A stretch of 47,560 nt of DNA from Streptomyces sp. SID10853 (GTDB lineage Bacteria; Actinomycetota; Actinomycetes; Streptomycetales; Streptomycetaceae): contig NZ_JAAGLN010000023.1 in assembly GCF_010548145.1 (NCBI RefSeq), positions 1 through 47,560 of the forward strand, in the 5' to 3' direction. This document shows positions 29,872 through 40,954 of this stretch, piece by piece. Made by a program: the position numbers and the translations under genes. Every line of letters starts with the position of its first letter. The stretch's first letter is position 1. The notes below the pieces were generated by a model. It had not been told where the DNA came from. It did no database searches and saw only the letters and a list, made by a program, of their open reading frames with translations.

Positions 29872-29949
29872 CCCCGGCCCGGCCGGCCCCACTCCGTACG
29901 GGCGACTCCGCCCGCCCCGCTGCTCCTCACCTCAGGACTGACACCCACC

Positions 29950-32469
29950 ATGTTCCGTACCGCCCTGCGCAATGTGCTCTCGCACAAGGCCAGGCTGCTG
30001 ATGACCGTCCTCGCCGTGCTGCTCGGCGTGGCGTTCGTCTCCGGCACCCTGGTCTTCACCGACACCCTCAGCCACGCCTTCCGCAACCAGTCGGCCAAGA
30101 ACTACTCGGACGTGGCCGTGTCCGTCACCTCGTACTCCGACCCGGACGACGCCAAGGAGCCGCCCGGGGTCAGTGCGAAGACCCTGGACCGCATCAGGGG
30201 CCTGGACGGTGTCACATCGGCCACCGGGCGCGTCAGCGGGTTCGCCGGTGTCGCCGACCACAAGGGCAAGCTGATCGGCAACGGCTGGTCGAACAAGGGC
30301 GGGAACTACTCCCCCGGCGCCCACGGCAAGGACAGCCAGTACTCGATCACCGACGGCTCGGGCCCGGCGCGGGCCGGCCAGATCGCGCTGGACCGGGACA
30401 CCGCGGACAAGGGCGGCTACCACGTCGGTGACTCCGTGCGGGTCGCGACGAACGGGCCGGTCCGCACCTACACCCTCGCCGGGATCTTCACCACCGACGA
30501 CGGAGAGGTCGGCGCGGGCGGCAGCCTGGTCCTCTTCGACACCGCGGTCGCGCAGAAGCTCTATCTGCAGCCCGGCTGGTACCAGGACGTCAACATCGCG
30601 GCCTCCCCCGGCACATCCGAGTCGAAGCTCCTCTCCTCGGTCAAGCCGCTGCTGCCCGACAACGCCGAAGCCCAGACCGGCAAGGAGCTGGGCGACAAGC
30701 AGGCCAAGGACATCGAGCGGGAGATGTCGGGGCTGAGCCAGATGCTCCTCGGCTTCGCCGCGGTCGCGCTCTTCGTCGGGATCTTCCTGATCTCCAACAC
30801 CTTCACCATGCTCGTCGCCCAGCGCACCAGGGAGCTGGCCCTGCTGCGCGCCGTCGGCGCCTCCCGCAAGCAGGTCACCCGCTCGGTGCTCGCCGAGGCG
30901 CTGGTGGTCGGCACGGTCGCCTCCGTGGTCGGCTTCGTACTCGGTATCGGCCTGGCCGTCGGACTGCGTTCCGCGATGGGCTCGTTCGGGGCCAAGGTGC
31001 CCGGCGGTCCGCTGATCGTGGCGCCCGGCACCGCACTGGCCGCGCTGCTCGTCGGCGTGGTGATCACGGTGCTCGCCGCCTGGCTGCCCGCCCGCCGGGC
31101 GGCGAAGATCCCGCCGGTCGCGGCCATGGGCAGCGCCCATCTGCCCGCCACGACCAAGTCCCTGGTGGTACGGAACTCGATCGGCGCCGTCATCACGCTG
31201 ATCGGCGCCGCGGTGATCCTCGCCGGTGCGTCGGCCGGCTCCAGCGGCCGGATGATGATCGGTGCCGGTGCCTTCCTGGCCCTGATCGGTGTGATCGTGC
31301 TGATCCCGCTGCTCTCCCGGCCGGTCATCGCGCTCGTACGGCCGCTGCTGACCCGGGTGTTCGGGGTGTCGGGCAAGCTCGCGGGCCAGAACGCGGTCCG
31401 TAACCCGCGCCGCACCGGGGCCACGGCATCCGCGCTGGCGATCGGTCTGACGCTGGTCACCGGGCTGACGGTGATCGGTGTCACGGTGGGCCAGTCCGTC
31501 GACCGGATGACCACCGACAACTTCAAGGGCGACTACATGGTCGAGATGGCCAACGGCATGTCGCTCAGCCCCTCCACGGTCACCGCCCTGGAGAAGGCGA
31601 AGGGCGCCACCGCGGTCTCCCCGCTGGCCGGCAGCCAGATCGTCATCGACGGCAGCGACCAGGCGGTCTCCGGAGTGAAGCCCGGCGACATCCAGCAGGT
31701 GCTCAGCCTCCCCGTGGTCTCGGGCTCGCTGGACTCGCTCGCCCACGGCCGGATCGCCGTCGAGCAGAAGACGGCGGAGAAGAAGGGCTGGAAGCCCGGC
31801 AGCAAGGTGTCAGCGAAGTACCTCGACGACAAGAAGGGCTCGCTGACGGTCGGCGCGGTCTTCAAGGAGAACCAGTTCGTCTCGCCCGTCCTGGCCCCCA
31901 TGCCGGTGCTCGCCGCGCACGAGAAGAAGCCGGAGATCCAGCAGATCCTCGTGAAGACGGACGGCGGCTCCGGTGAGCAGGCCCTGGTGGACGCGATGGG
32001 CGCCAACCCGGCCATCTCCGTCATGAACCAGCAGGACATCCGCAACTCCATGGGCGGCATGATCAACACCACCCTGAACATCATGTACGGGCTGCTGGCG
32101 ATGGCCCTGATCATCGCGGTCCTCGGCGTCATCAACACTCTGGCGATGTCGGTCTTCGAGCGTCAGCAGGAGATCGGGATGCTGCGGGCGATCGGCCTCG
32201 ACCGGGCCAAGGTGAAGCGGATGATCCGGCTGGAGGCCGTGGTGATCTCGCTGTTCGGCGCAGTGGTCGGGATCGCGCTGGGGACCTTCCTGGCCTGGGC
32301 GGTCGGCCAGACCATCAAGTCGAGCATCCCGCACTACGTGCTGGTCATGCCGTGGGGCCGGATCGCCGTCTTCCTGGCGCTCGCCGCGGTCGTCGGAGTG
32401 CTGGCCGCCCTCTGGCCGGCCCGCAGCGCCGCACGGCTGAACATGCTGACCGCGATCAAGACGGAGTAG
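29950..32469 (+). CDS. FtsX-like ABC transporter permease
   Basis: An 839-aa permease with two FtsX/MacB_PCD units. An N-terminal helix ('LMTVLAVLLGVAFVSGTLVF') and large extracellular domain precede three helices around residues 260-410, then helices at ~415-470, a second extracellular domain, and a final FtsX block ('VINTLAMSVFERQQEIGMLR'). Both blocks keep the 'ELALLRAVGAS'/'EIGMLRAIGLD' motifs. It probably exports or extracts lipids or peptides with the ATPase encoded upstream. It ends at a strong terminator. Confidence 0.95.
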   Translation: MFRTALRNVLSHKARLLMTVLAVLLGVAFVSGTLVFTDTLSHAFRNQSAKNYSDVAVSVTSYSDPDDAKEPPGVSAKTLDRIRGLDGVTSATGRVSGFAGVADHKGKLIGNGWSNKGGNYSPGAHGKDSQYSITDGSGPARAGQIALDRDTADKGGYHVGDSVRVATNGPVRTYTLAGIFTTDDGEVGAGGSLVLFDTAVAQKLYLQPGWYQDVNIAASPGTSESKLLSSVKPLLPDNAEAQTGKELGDKQAKDIEREMSGLSQMLLGFAAVALFVGIFLISNTFTMLVAQRTRELALLRAVGASRKQVTRSVLAEALVVGTVASVVGFVLGIGLAVGLRSAMGSFGAKVPGGPLIVAPGTALAALLVGVVITVLAAWLPARRAAKIPPVAAMGSAHLPATTKSLVVRNSIGAVITLIGAAVILAGASAGSSGRMMIGAGAFLALIGVIVLIPLLSRPVIALVRPLLTRVFGVSGKLAGQNAVRNPRRTGATASALAIGLTLVTGLTVIGVTVGQSVDRMTTDNFKGDYMVEMANGMSLSPSTVTALEKAKGATAVSPLAGSQIVIDGSDQAVSGVKPGDIQQVLSLPVVSGSLDSLAHGRIAVEQKTAEKKGWKPGSKVSAKYLDDKKGSLTVGAVFKENQFVSPVLAPMPVLAAHEKKPEIQQILVKTDGGSGEQALVDAMGANPAISVMNQQDIRNSMGGMINTTLNIMYGLLAMALIIAVLGVINTLAMSVFERQQEIGMLRAIGLDRAKVKRMIRLEAVVISLFGAVVGIALGTFLAWAVGQTIKSSIPHYVLVMPWGRIAVFLALAAVVGVLAALWPARSAARLNMLTAIKTE

Positions 32470-32497
32470 ACGGTCCGCCACAGGTCATACGCAGGCG

Positions 32498-32532
32498 GGA
32501 GGCCCGGGACATCGACAGTGTCCCGGGCCTCC
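32498..32532. terminator. Bidirectional terminator between permease and CFA synthase
   Basis: A perfect 14-bp inverted repeat (32498-32511 and 32519-32532) with a seven-base loop lies between the convergent permease and cyclopropane-fatty-acid synthase genes. Confidence 0.9.
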
Positions 32533-32564
32533 GTGCTGCGGCGTACCTCATGTACCCCGGCCGG

Positions 32565-33860
32565 TCAGCGCCAGTCGCGGGCCCGGCGCGGCAGGCCCGA
32601 AGCCCCGCCGTCCGGGGTCTTCACGGCCAGCACCTGGTTGACGCCGATCCGGTTGTTCTCGAAGGCGAGCGCGGACGCGGCCATGTACAGCCGCCAGACC
32701 CTGGCCCGGCCCGGACTCGTCAGCCGGACCGCCTCCGCCCAGCGCGCCTCCAGATTGGCGACCCACTCACGCAGCGTCAGCGCGTAGTGCTCACGGAGCA
32801 TCTCGACGTCACGGGCCTCGAAGCCGGCCTCCTCCAGCAGCTCCACGGTCCGGCCGATCGGTGACAGCTCGCCGTCGGGGAAGACGTAGGCGTCGATGAA
32901 CGCGTCGATCTCGTACGCCGATTCGTCCCGTTCGGGGCGGCGGCCGATCTGGTGGTTCAGCAGCCGGCCGCCCGGCTTGAGGAGCGCGAACAGATCGTCC
33001 GCGTACTCCCGGTAGCGGACGGAGCCGACGTGCTCGGCCATCCCGATCGACGAAATCGCGTCGTACGGGCCGTCCTTGACGTCCCGGTAGTCCTGGACGC
33101 GGATCTCGATACGGTCGGTCAGGCCCTCGTCCGCGATGCGCTTGCGCGCGTACACGGCCTGTTCCCGGGAGAGGGTGACACCGGTGACCCGGGCGCCGTA
33201 CTCGCGGGCGGCGTGGATGGCCATCGAGCCCCAGCCGCAGCCCACGTCGAGCAGCCGCATGTCCTCCTTGAGCGCCAGCTTCCGGCAGACCAGGTCGAGC
33301 TTGTCGCGCTGGGCGGTCTCCAGCGTGGAGTCCTCGGCCCAGTAGGCGCAGGAGTAGACCATCGAAGGCCCGAGCACCAGTTCGTAGAAGTCGTTGCCGA
33401 CGTCGTAGTGGTGACTGATCGCCTGCTGGTCGCGGCGCTTGGTGTGGATCGGGCCGCGGCGGCGTCTGATCTCCTCCGCGGGCGGGGGCGGCGGGGGCAG
33501 CAGCCCGCCGACGTCGAGCAGTCCGCGGGCGGCGGCCCGCAGCTTCGGGTCGAACAGCGGGAGGCGCGCCTTCTTGAGTTCCGCCGGGTCGTCGCGCTCC
33601 CAGATGAGGCCGGCGAGCAGATCGAGCGCCGCGTACAGATCGCCGTCCACGTCGATCTCGCCCGCGACCCAGGCGCGGGCCAGGCCGAGCTCCCCCGGCT
33701 TCCACAACAGCCGCCGCAGGGCCCGCCGGTGACGGATCACGAGAACGGGCGTACCCGGCGGCCCTGACTCGCTGCCGTCCCAGGCCCGGATGCGGACCGG
33801 GAGCGGGGCTCCCAGCAGCTCCTCGGCGAGAGTGGTCAGCCGCAGCGCGGCGTCGGCCAT
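32565..33860 (-). CDS. Cyclopropane-fatty-acyl-phospholipid synthase-like methyltransferase
   Basis: A 431-aa protein. A ~120-aa N-terminal domain precedes the CFA synthase methyltransferase: 'ISHHYDVGNDFYELVLGPSM', 'YSCAYWAEDSTLETAQ', SAM motif 'LLDVGCGWGSMAIHAA' and 'SIGMAEHVG'. The family adds a methylene or methyl group from SAM to unsaturated membrane lipids. ATG 33860 is three codons into the longest frame and has GGAGG properly spaced. Between the N-terminal domain and the enzyme is a run of seven prolines. Confidence 0.93.
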   Translation of the reverse strand: MADAALRLTTLAEELLGAPLPVRIRAWDGSESGPPGTPVLVIRHRRALRRLLWKPGELGLARAWVAGEIDVDGDLYAALDLLAGLIWERDDPAELKKARLPLFDPKLRAAARGLLDVGGLLPPPPPPAEEIRRRRGPIHTKRRDQQAISHHYDVGNDFYELVLGPSMVYSCAYWAEDSTLETAQRDKLDLVCRKLALKEDMRLLDVGCGWGSMAIHAAREYGARVTGVTLSREQAVYARKRIADEGLTDRIEIRVQDYRDVKDGPYDAISSIGMAEHVGSVRYREYADDLFALLKPGGRLLNHQIGRRPERDESAYEIDAFIDAYVFPDGELSPIGRTVELLEEAGFEARDVEMLREHYALTLREWVANLEARWAEAVRLTSPGRARVWRLYMAASALAFENNRIGVNQVLAVKTPDGGASGLPRRARDWR

Positions 33861-33991
33861 GGCGCACACCTCCGTACAGATGGAAAAGGCTCAGCAGTAG
33901 GTAAACACCGAACACCCGCCGCCACAGTCCCAATACCACGTAACGGGAGCGTAAAATCCATGGTGGATACATGTACATCTGTCCCGGTACG

Positions 33992-34033
33992 CCGAAGGGC
34001 CGCCCGCACCACGGATGGCGGACGGCCCTTCGG
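33992..34033. terminator. Terminator after NADH dehydrogenase gene
   Basis: Arms of 16 bases (33992-34007 and 34018-34033) match at 15 positions around a ten-base loop, 28 bases beyond the NADH dehydrogenase stop (minus strand). Confidence 0.8.
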
Positions 34034-34061
34034 ACCTGAACGGACCTGCTGTACTACGGGG

Positions 34062-35477
34062 TCAGGCCTTGGCCTTCTCGGCGTCGGCCTTCGACCCGGC
34101 ATCGGGCTTGCCCGCTTCGGACTTGGCCGCGGCGGGACGGGGCGCCGGCTTGGCCGCCTCGTAGAACTCCTCGCGCGGAGTCTCCATGGCGCCGAGCGAG
34201 ACGACCTCGCGCTTGAGGAACATCGCGAGCGTCCAGTCGGCGACGACGCGGATCTTGCGGTTCCAGGTCGGCACCGCGAGGCCGTGGTAACCACGGTGCA
34301 TGTACCAGGCGAGACGGCCCTTGACCTTGATCTTCATCTTGCCCATGACGATCATCGCGACGCCCTTGTGGAGGCCGAGGCCCGCCACCGCACCCTTGTT
34401 GGCGTGCTCGTAGTCGCCCTGCGGGAAGCCGCGCATGCCCGAGATGACGTTGTCGCCGAGGACCTTGGCCTGGCGCAGCGCGTGCTGAGCGTTCGGCGGG
34501 CACCAGGCGTTCTCGACACCGGCCTTGCGGGCGGCCATGTCCGGGACCTGCGCGTTGTCGCCGGCGGCCCAGATGTAGTCCGTGCCCTGCACCTGGAGCT
34601 TCTCGGATGTGTCCACGTGGCCGCGGGGGCCGAGCGGCAGACCGTAGCGGGCCAGGACCGGGTTCGGCTTGACGCCGGCGGTCCAGACGAGCGTGTCGGC
34701 GTCGACCTCCAGGCCGTTGTTCAGCACCACGTGGCCGTCGACGCAGGAGTCCATGCCGGTCTTGAGGTAGACCTCGACACCGCGGGACTCCAGGTGCTCC
34801 TTGCCGTACGCGCCGAGCTTCGGCCCGACCTCGGGAAGGATCTTGTCCGCCACGTCGACCAGCAGGAAGCGCATGTCCTCGCGCTTGACGTTGGTGTAGT
34901 ACTTCGCGGCGTCCCTGGCCATGTCCTCGACCTCGCCGATGGTCTCCGCGCCAGCGAAGCCACCGCCGACGAAGACGAAGGTCAGCGCCTTGCGGCGGAC
35001 GTCCTCGTCGGTCGTCGAGTCGGCCTTGTCGAGCTGCTCGAGGACGTGGTTGCGCAGGCCGATCGCCTCTTCGACGCCCTTCATACCGATGCCCTGCTCG
35101 GCGAGGCCGGGGATCGGGAAGGTGCGGGAGACCGCGCCGAGCGCGATGACCAGGTAGTCGAAGGGCAGCTCGTAAGCCTCGCCGACGAGCGGCGCGACCG
35201 TGGCGACCTTGCGGTCCTGGTCGATCGTGGTGACTCGGCCGGTGAGGATCTCTGCCTTGGGCAGCACGCGTCGCAGCGGGACGACGACATGCCGAGGCGA
35301 GATGCTGCCGGCAGCAGCTTCGGGGAGGAAGGGCTGGTACGTCATGTACGAGCGCGGGTCCACGACCGTGACGGTCGCTTCGCCGTAGCGCATCTTCTTG
35401 AGAATGCGTCGAGCTGCGTACAGGCCTACGTACCCGCCTCCAACTACGAGGATCCTGGGACGCTCCGTGGTGCTCAT
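34062..35477 (-). CDS. ndh: Type II NADH dehydrogenase
   Basis: A 471-aa flavoprotein. The N-terminal FAD site is 'ILVVGGGYVGLYAARRI' and the NADH site 'FVFVGGGFAGAETIGEVEDM'; 'IWAAGDNAQVPD' is the second FAD motif. It transfers electrons from NADH to menaquinone without proton pumping. A Lys/Ala/Glu-rich tail (~35 aa) is appended. ATG 35477 is preferred to the longer frame since families begin with 'RPRILVVGGG'. Upstream, about 310 bases away, is a Rex-type operator, fitting redox control by NADH/NAD+. Confidence 0.95.
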   Translation of the reverse strand: MSTTERPRILVVGGGYVGLYAARRILKKMRYGEATVTVVDPRSYMTYQPFLPEAAAGSISPRHVVVPLRRVLPKAEILTGRVTTIDQDRKVATVAPLVGEAYELPFDYLVIALGAVSRTFPIPGLAEQGIGMKGVEEAIGLRNHVLEQLDKADSTTDEDVRRKALTFVFVGGGFAGAETIGEVEDMARDAAKYYTNVKREDMRFLLVDVADKILPEVGPKLGAYGKEHLESRGVEVYLKTGMDSCVDGHVVLNNGLEVDADTLVWTAGVKPNPVLARYGLPLGPRGHVDTSEKLQVQGTDYIWAAGDNAQVPDMAARKAGVENAWCPPNAQHALRQAKVLGDNVISGMRGFPQGDYEHANKGAVAGLGLHKGVAMIVMGKMKIKVKGRLAWYMHRGYHGLAVPTWNRKIRVVADWTLAMFLKREVVSLGAMETPREEFYEAAKPAPRPAAAKSEAGKPDAGSKADAEKAKA

Positions 35478-36018
35478 GGCAACGAGTATCCACCTCATGG
35501 GAGGGGGTACCTCGTGCGCCCCTTCACAAGGTCCCTGGACACCTCTGCTACACTGCGCGACCCGCATGACGCAGGTCACTCCCGTACAGGGGAACCAGCA
35601 CGCCCCGGCGGTCGTTGTCCACCCCTCTTGAGCTGGCCCTCACGGTGTCGCACCGGGTGGACCACTGCCCGGCGTCATCCGCCCGCAACACGCAGGACAC
35701 GGCCCGCGAAGGACGCGAAAGGGGCTTACGGGCACCCGCCGGGGGCGAATGTCCGCGGATCTTCGGCCGGCAGGCCCCAATTCCTTGTGAAGAACTTCAC
35801 GAACTTTCTCGCGGCCGGCCGCCGGAACGGCCACCGAGGGGGCCCCGGAAGCCTGACAACGCTGTCAGACCGCCCCCCGAAGGGGCCTCGCGAAAGCCGC
35901 CCGGGCGGGGCTCCGGCCGGCTCATCACCCCCGTCGTCAAAGTCGGCGGCCGACGCGCAACATCTGATGGCGGGCAGCCCGGAGCCCTGGGACTCCGGGT
36001 CGCTTCACCGTCAGCGGG
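35478..36018. other. 541-base intergenic region between ndh and ppx
   Basis: No gene is convincing here. It contains a Rex-like operator at 35785-35803, TACACT at 35551-35556 on the plus strand, and GC-rich segments. The minus-strand frame 35640-35834 has no family features. The ndh leader may be long. Confidence 0.55.
35785..35803. promoter_or_regulatory. Rex-type operator upstream of ndh
   Basis: TTGTGAA-GAAC-TTCACGAA at 35785-35803 closely matches the Streptomyces Rex operator (TGTGAA, four bases, TTCACA), with a G in place of the final A of the core. Rex represses respiratory genes when NADH is low, and the next minus-strand gene is a NADH dehydrogenase. The operator lies ~310 bases from the start codon, so a long leader or distal promoter is implied. 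Confidence 0.6.
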
Positions 36019-36942
36019 TCACTCGCCGGCGACGCTCCACGCGATGCCGTCGAGGATGTCGTGCTCGCTGACGACCACCTCGCGGGCCCCGGTCCGCTTC
36101 ATCACGGAGTGCAGGATCATCGCGCCCGCGCCGATGACGTCCACCCGCCCCGGATGCATCACCGGGATCGCCGCCCGCTCCTCGTGGGACGAGATCAGCA
36201 GGGTGCCGGCGATCTCGCCGACCTGCGCCGCGGTGATCCGGGAGTGGTGGATCGCGGTCGATTCATAGGCGTCGAGCCCCAGCGCGATGGCGCCGACCGT
36301 GGTCACCGAACCGGCGAGACCGACGAGCATGCGGTTCCCGGACAGCGGGACCGTCTCCGCCGCCTCGTCCAGCGCGGCGTCGATGTCGGCGCGCATCGCG
36401 GTGATCTCACCGAGCGTCGGCGGGTCGTGGCGGACGTGCCGCTCGGTGAGCCGTACGCAGCCGATGTTCACGGAGCGGGCCGCCCTGACGTGCTCGTCCC
36501 CGACAACGAACTCGGTGGAGCCGCCGCCGATGTCCACGACCAGATACTCACCGCCCTGCCCTGCCAGCTCCTTCGTCGCGCCCGTGAAGGAGAACTCGGC
36601 CTCCTGGTCGCCGGTGATCACCTCGGGTTCGACGCCGAGGATGTCGCGCACCCCGCTGACGAACTCGTCGCGGTTCTCGGCGTCGCGGGACGCGGACGTG
36701 GCGACGAAGCGGAGGCGCTCGGCGCCGTGGGCCTTGATGACCTCGGCGTACTCCTTACAGGCCGCGAAGGTCCGCTCCAGCGCCTCGGGGGCGAGCCGGC
36801 CCGTCCTGTCGACGTCCTGGCCGAGCCGGACGATGGTCATCCGCCGGTCCAGGTCGACGAGTTCACCGGTGGCGGGGTCGGCGTCCGCGACGAGCAGACG
36901 GATGGAGTTCGTACCGCAGTCAATGGAAGCGACGCGGGTCAT
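36019..36942 (-). CDS. Ppx/GppA family exopolyphosphatase
   Basis: A 307-aa ASKHA-fold phosphatase with 'IDCGTNSIRLLVAD' (first phosphate loop), 'RFVATSASRDAENRDEFV' and 'YLVVDIGGGSTEFVVG' (second loop). It hydrolyses polyphosphate and/or pppGpp. The length is that of the short actinobacterial Ppx proteins lacking the HD-like C-terminal domain. ATG 36942 has a GAGAGG-type Shine-Dalgarno. It is last in the co-directional run DivIC, DUF501, Ppx, a conserved actinobacterial order next to enolase. Confidence 0.93.
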   Translation of the reverse strand: MTRVASIDCGTNSIRLLVADADPATGELVDLDRRMTIVRLGQDVDRTGRLAPEALERTFAACKEYAEVIKAHGAERLRFVATSASRDAENRDEFVSGVRDILGVEPEVITGDQEAEFSFTGATKELAGQGGEYLVVDIGGGSTEFVVGDEHVRAARSVNIGCVRLTERHVRHDPPTLGEITAMRADIDAALDEAAETVPLSGNRMLVGLAGSVTTVGAIALGLDAYESTAIHHSRITAAQVGEIAGTLLISSHEERAAIPVMHPGRVDVIGAGAMILHSVMKRTGAREVVVSEHDILDGIAWSVAGE

Positions 36943-36988
36943 ATGGGTGTCCTCTCGTGGAGCCGGGGTTCGGTCCCGGCCCGGATCC

Positions 36989-37543
36989 TCAGAGACTGTC
37001 GCCGAGCGGGGCGGAGCCCTCGCCGTCCCGCGCCCGCGGCACGCACGGGCCCTTCGCCCACCACTCGGGCAGCATCGCGATCGCCTCGTCACCCAGCGGG
37101 TTGACGCCGGGTCCCGCGGCCAGCGAGTGCCCCACCAGGACATGCAGGCACTTGACCCGGTCCGGCATGCCACCCGCGCTCGGGAAGCCCTCAAGCACCT
37201 CGATCGCGTCGCGGCGCGCGAGGTAGTCCTCGTGTGCGGCCCGGTAGGAGGCCGCCAGTTCCGGGTCGGTGCGCAGGCGCTCGGTCATCTCCTTCATGAC
37301 GCCGTTCGCCTCCAGCGTGCCGATCGCGGAGGCGGCACGCGGGCAGGTCAGGTAGTACGTCGTCGGGAACGGCGTGCCGTCCTCCAGACGCGGGGCCGTC
37401 TCGACGACGTCCGGGTTGCCGCACGGGCAGCGGTGCGCGATGGCGCGCAGCCCGCGGGGCGGGCGGCCGAGCTGCTCCTTGAACGCGCTGATGTCCGCGT
37501 CGGTGGGCTCGGTACGGTCGGTCTGCGGAGGGGGCGTTTCCAT
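36989..37543 (-). CDS. DUF501 domain protein
   Basis: A 184-aa protein matching DUF501: 'FKEQLGRPPRGLRAIAHRCP' at the start, 'TTYYLTCPRAASAIGTLEAN', and 'GGMPDRVKCLHVLVGHSLAA' near the end, with conserved Cys and His that may bind metal. The family is widespread in actinobacteria, always beside DivIC and Ppx, and its function is unknown. ATG 37543 gives the family-length protein; the longer frame to 37777 would overlap the DivIC gene. Confidence 0.92.
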   Translation of the reverse strand: METPPPQTDRTEPTDADISAFKEQLGRPPRGLRAIAHRCPCGNPDVVETAPRLEDGTPFPTTYYLTCPRAASAIGTLEANGVMKEMTERLRTDPELAASYRAAHEDYLARRDAIEVLEGFPSAGGMPDRVKCLHVLVGHSLAAGPGVNPLGDEAIAMLPEWWAKGPCVPRARDGEGSAPLGDSL

Positions 37544-37631
37544 GCCTGCCTTGGATCTGAGTACGTGTGAGGTGAGTGCCTGTGAAGTCATGTGCGGGGT
37601 CGGAAGCGGAGGCGCATGGCGTACGGCGTGG

Positions 37632-38108
37632 CTAGGGGCCCTTGGTGCGGTCCGCGCTGTCCACGCCGTCCCACAGGTTCGAGTACCACGGCCGGTCCGC
37701 CGCGCCCTTGCCGCCGGAGCGCTGGGTGCGGGAATCGGGATCGACCATCGTGTAGTTGGTCTCCCCCGGCCGCACATAGTGCAGTTGCTCGCGGGCCAGC
37801 CGCTCCACGTACGCGTTGTCCTGGAGGCGGGCCTTCTCGTCCCGCAGCTCCTCGACGCGCGCCTTCGCGTCGCTGACCTGGCGCCGCTGGTCGGCGATGT
37901 CGTTGCGCTGGGACACGTACTGCCGCATCGGATACGCGAGCGCCACCACCAGGGTGCAGAGCACCATCAGCAGTATCGCCGCCCGGCCGGTGAGCCGGGG
38001 CCTGCGTGCCTGGCGCCTGGACTGGGAACGGTAGACACGGGCCGCGGTCTGCTCGCCGAGCACCCTGAGCCTGGTCGCGGTGGAGAACCGGTCCCGGTTC
38101 CCTGCCAT
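37632..38108 (-). CDS. divIC: DivIC/FtsB-like septum formation initiator
   Basis: A 158-aa bitopic protein: basic cytoplasmic N-terminus (~45 aa), one helix ('AAILLMVLCTLVVALAYPM'), and an extracytoplasmic coiled coil ('QRRQVSDAKARVEELRDEKA', 'LQDNAYVERLAREQLHYVRP'). This is the FtsB/DivIC architecture; the protein joins FtsL and DivIB/FtsQ at the division septum. ATG 38108 has GGAGG seven bases upstream. It lies just downstream of enolase, the usual actinobacterial position. Confidence 0.93.
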   Translation of the reverse strand: MAGNRDRFSTATRLRVLGEQTAARVYRSQSRRQARRPRLTGRAAILLMVLCTLVVALAYPMRQYVSQRNDIADQRRQVSDAKARVEELRDEKARLQDNAYVERLAREQLHYVRPGETNYTMVDPDSRTQRSGGKGAADRPWYSNLWDGVDSADRTKGP

Positions 38109-38255
38109 GCCGCCTCCCCGATACACACGCACGTCCGTCCCCGGACACGGTACGGGACCGGGTACGGGGACGGCTGCGCGTGACTGCGCCTTTACTGCTG
38201 ATTCAGCTGATTCAGCTCTTTATTCAGTTCTTCGGCCGTGCCGGCTTCGGCTGTG

Positions 38256-39608
<1,353 letters not shown>

Positions 39609-39728
39609 CTAACCGGCTCGGGGGGATCAACCGGCAGGGCGCCCGGACCCTGGGACGAAAAAGGGCCCAAAAGATCGTATGACGGTGTGAAAGTCAGCAA
39701 ATTTACTGACTGGTAACCGTCGGACAGG

Positions 39729-39771
39729 CCCCCGGCCCGGCGCGTACGGGGGAGTCGCGCCGGGCCGGGGG
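39729..39771. terminator. Terminator after rpfA
   Basis: A perfect 16-bp inverted repeat (39729-39744 and 39756-39771) with an 11-base loop begins 20 bases beyond the rpfA stop on the minus strand. Confidence 0.9.
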
Positions 39772-39790
39772 TGCAGGGGGAGAGCCGATA

Positions 39791-40738
<948 letters not shown>

Positions 40739-40769
40739 GATCGAAGAGGCCCGCGGTGCGAGCGGTCTG

Positions 40770-40799
40770 ACCGTAATCACAGGACCCCCCGATATTCAA
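40770..40799 (-). promoter_or_regulatory. rpfA promoter
   Basis: On the minus strand TTGAAT (40794-40799), 18 bases and TACGGT (40770-40775) form a plausible promoter whose start point (~40762) lies just before the riboswitch. An inverted repeat of 7-bp arms (CCCCGAT at 40787-40793 region with ATCGGGG) overlaps the -35 region. Confidence 0.45.
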
Positions 40800-40954
40800 A
40801 GATGAACATCGGGGACGAAATCCTGGGTTTACGACCACGCATGACCCGTTTTCGCAGGTGAGGGACGGCGTGCGCCGGGCGGACAGTCCGGACATTCAGC
40901 AGGACCGACGAGAGCCATGTCTCACTCGAACAGAAGCGGACATACAGGAGCTAA

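Noticed and set aside
35640..35834. 64-codon minus-strand ORF in the ndh-ppx gap
   Set aside because: No ribosome binding site or recognisable sequence, and it overlaps the Rex-like operator.
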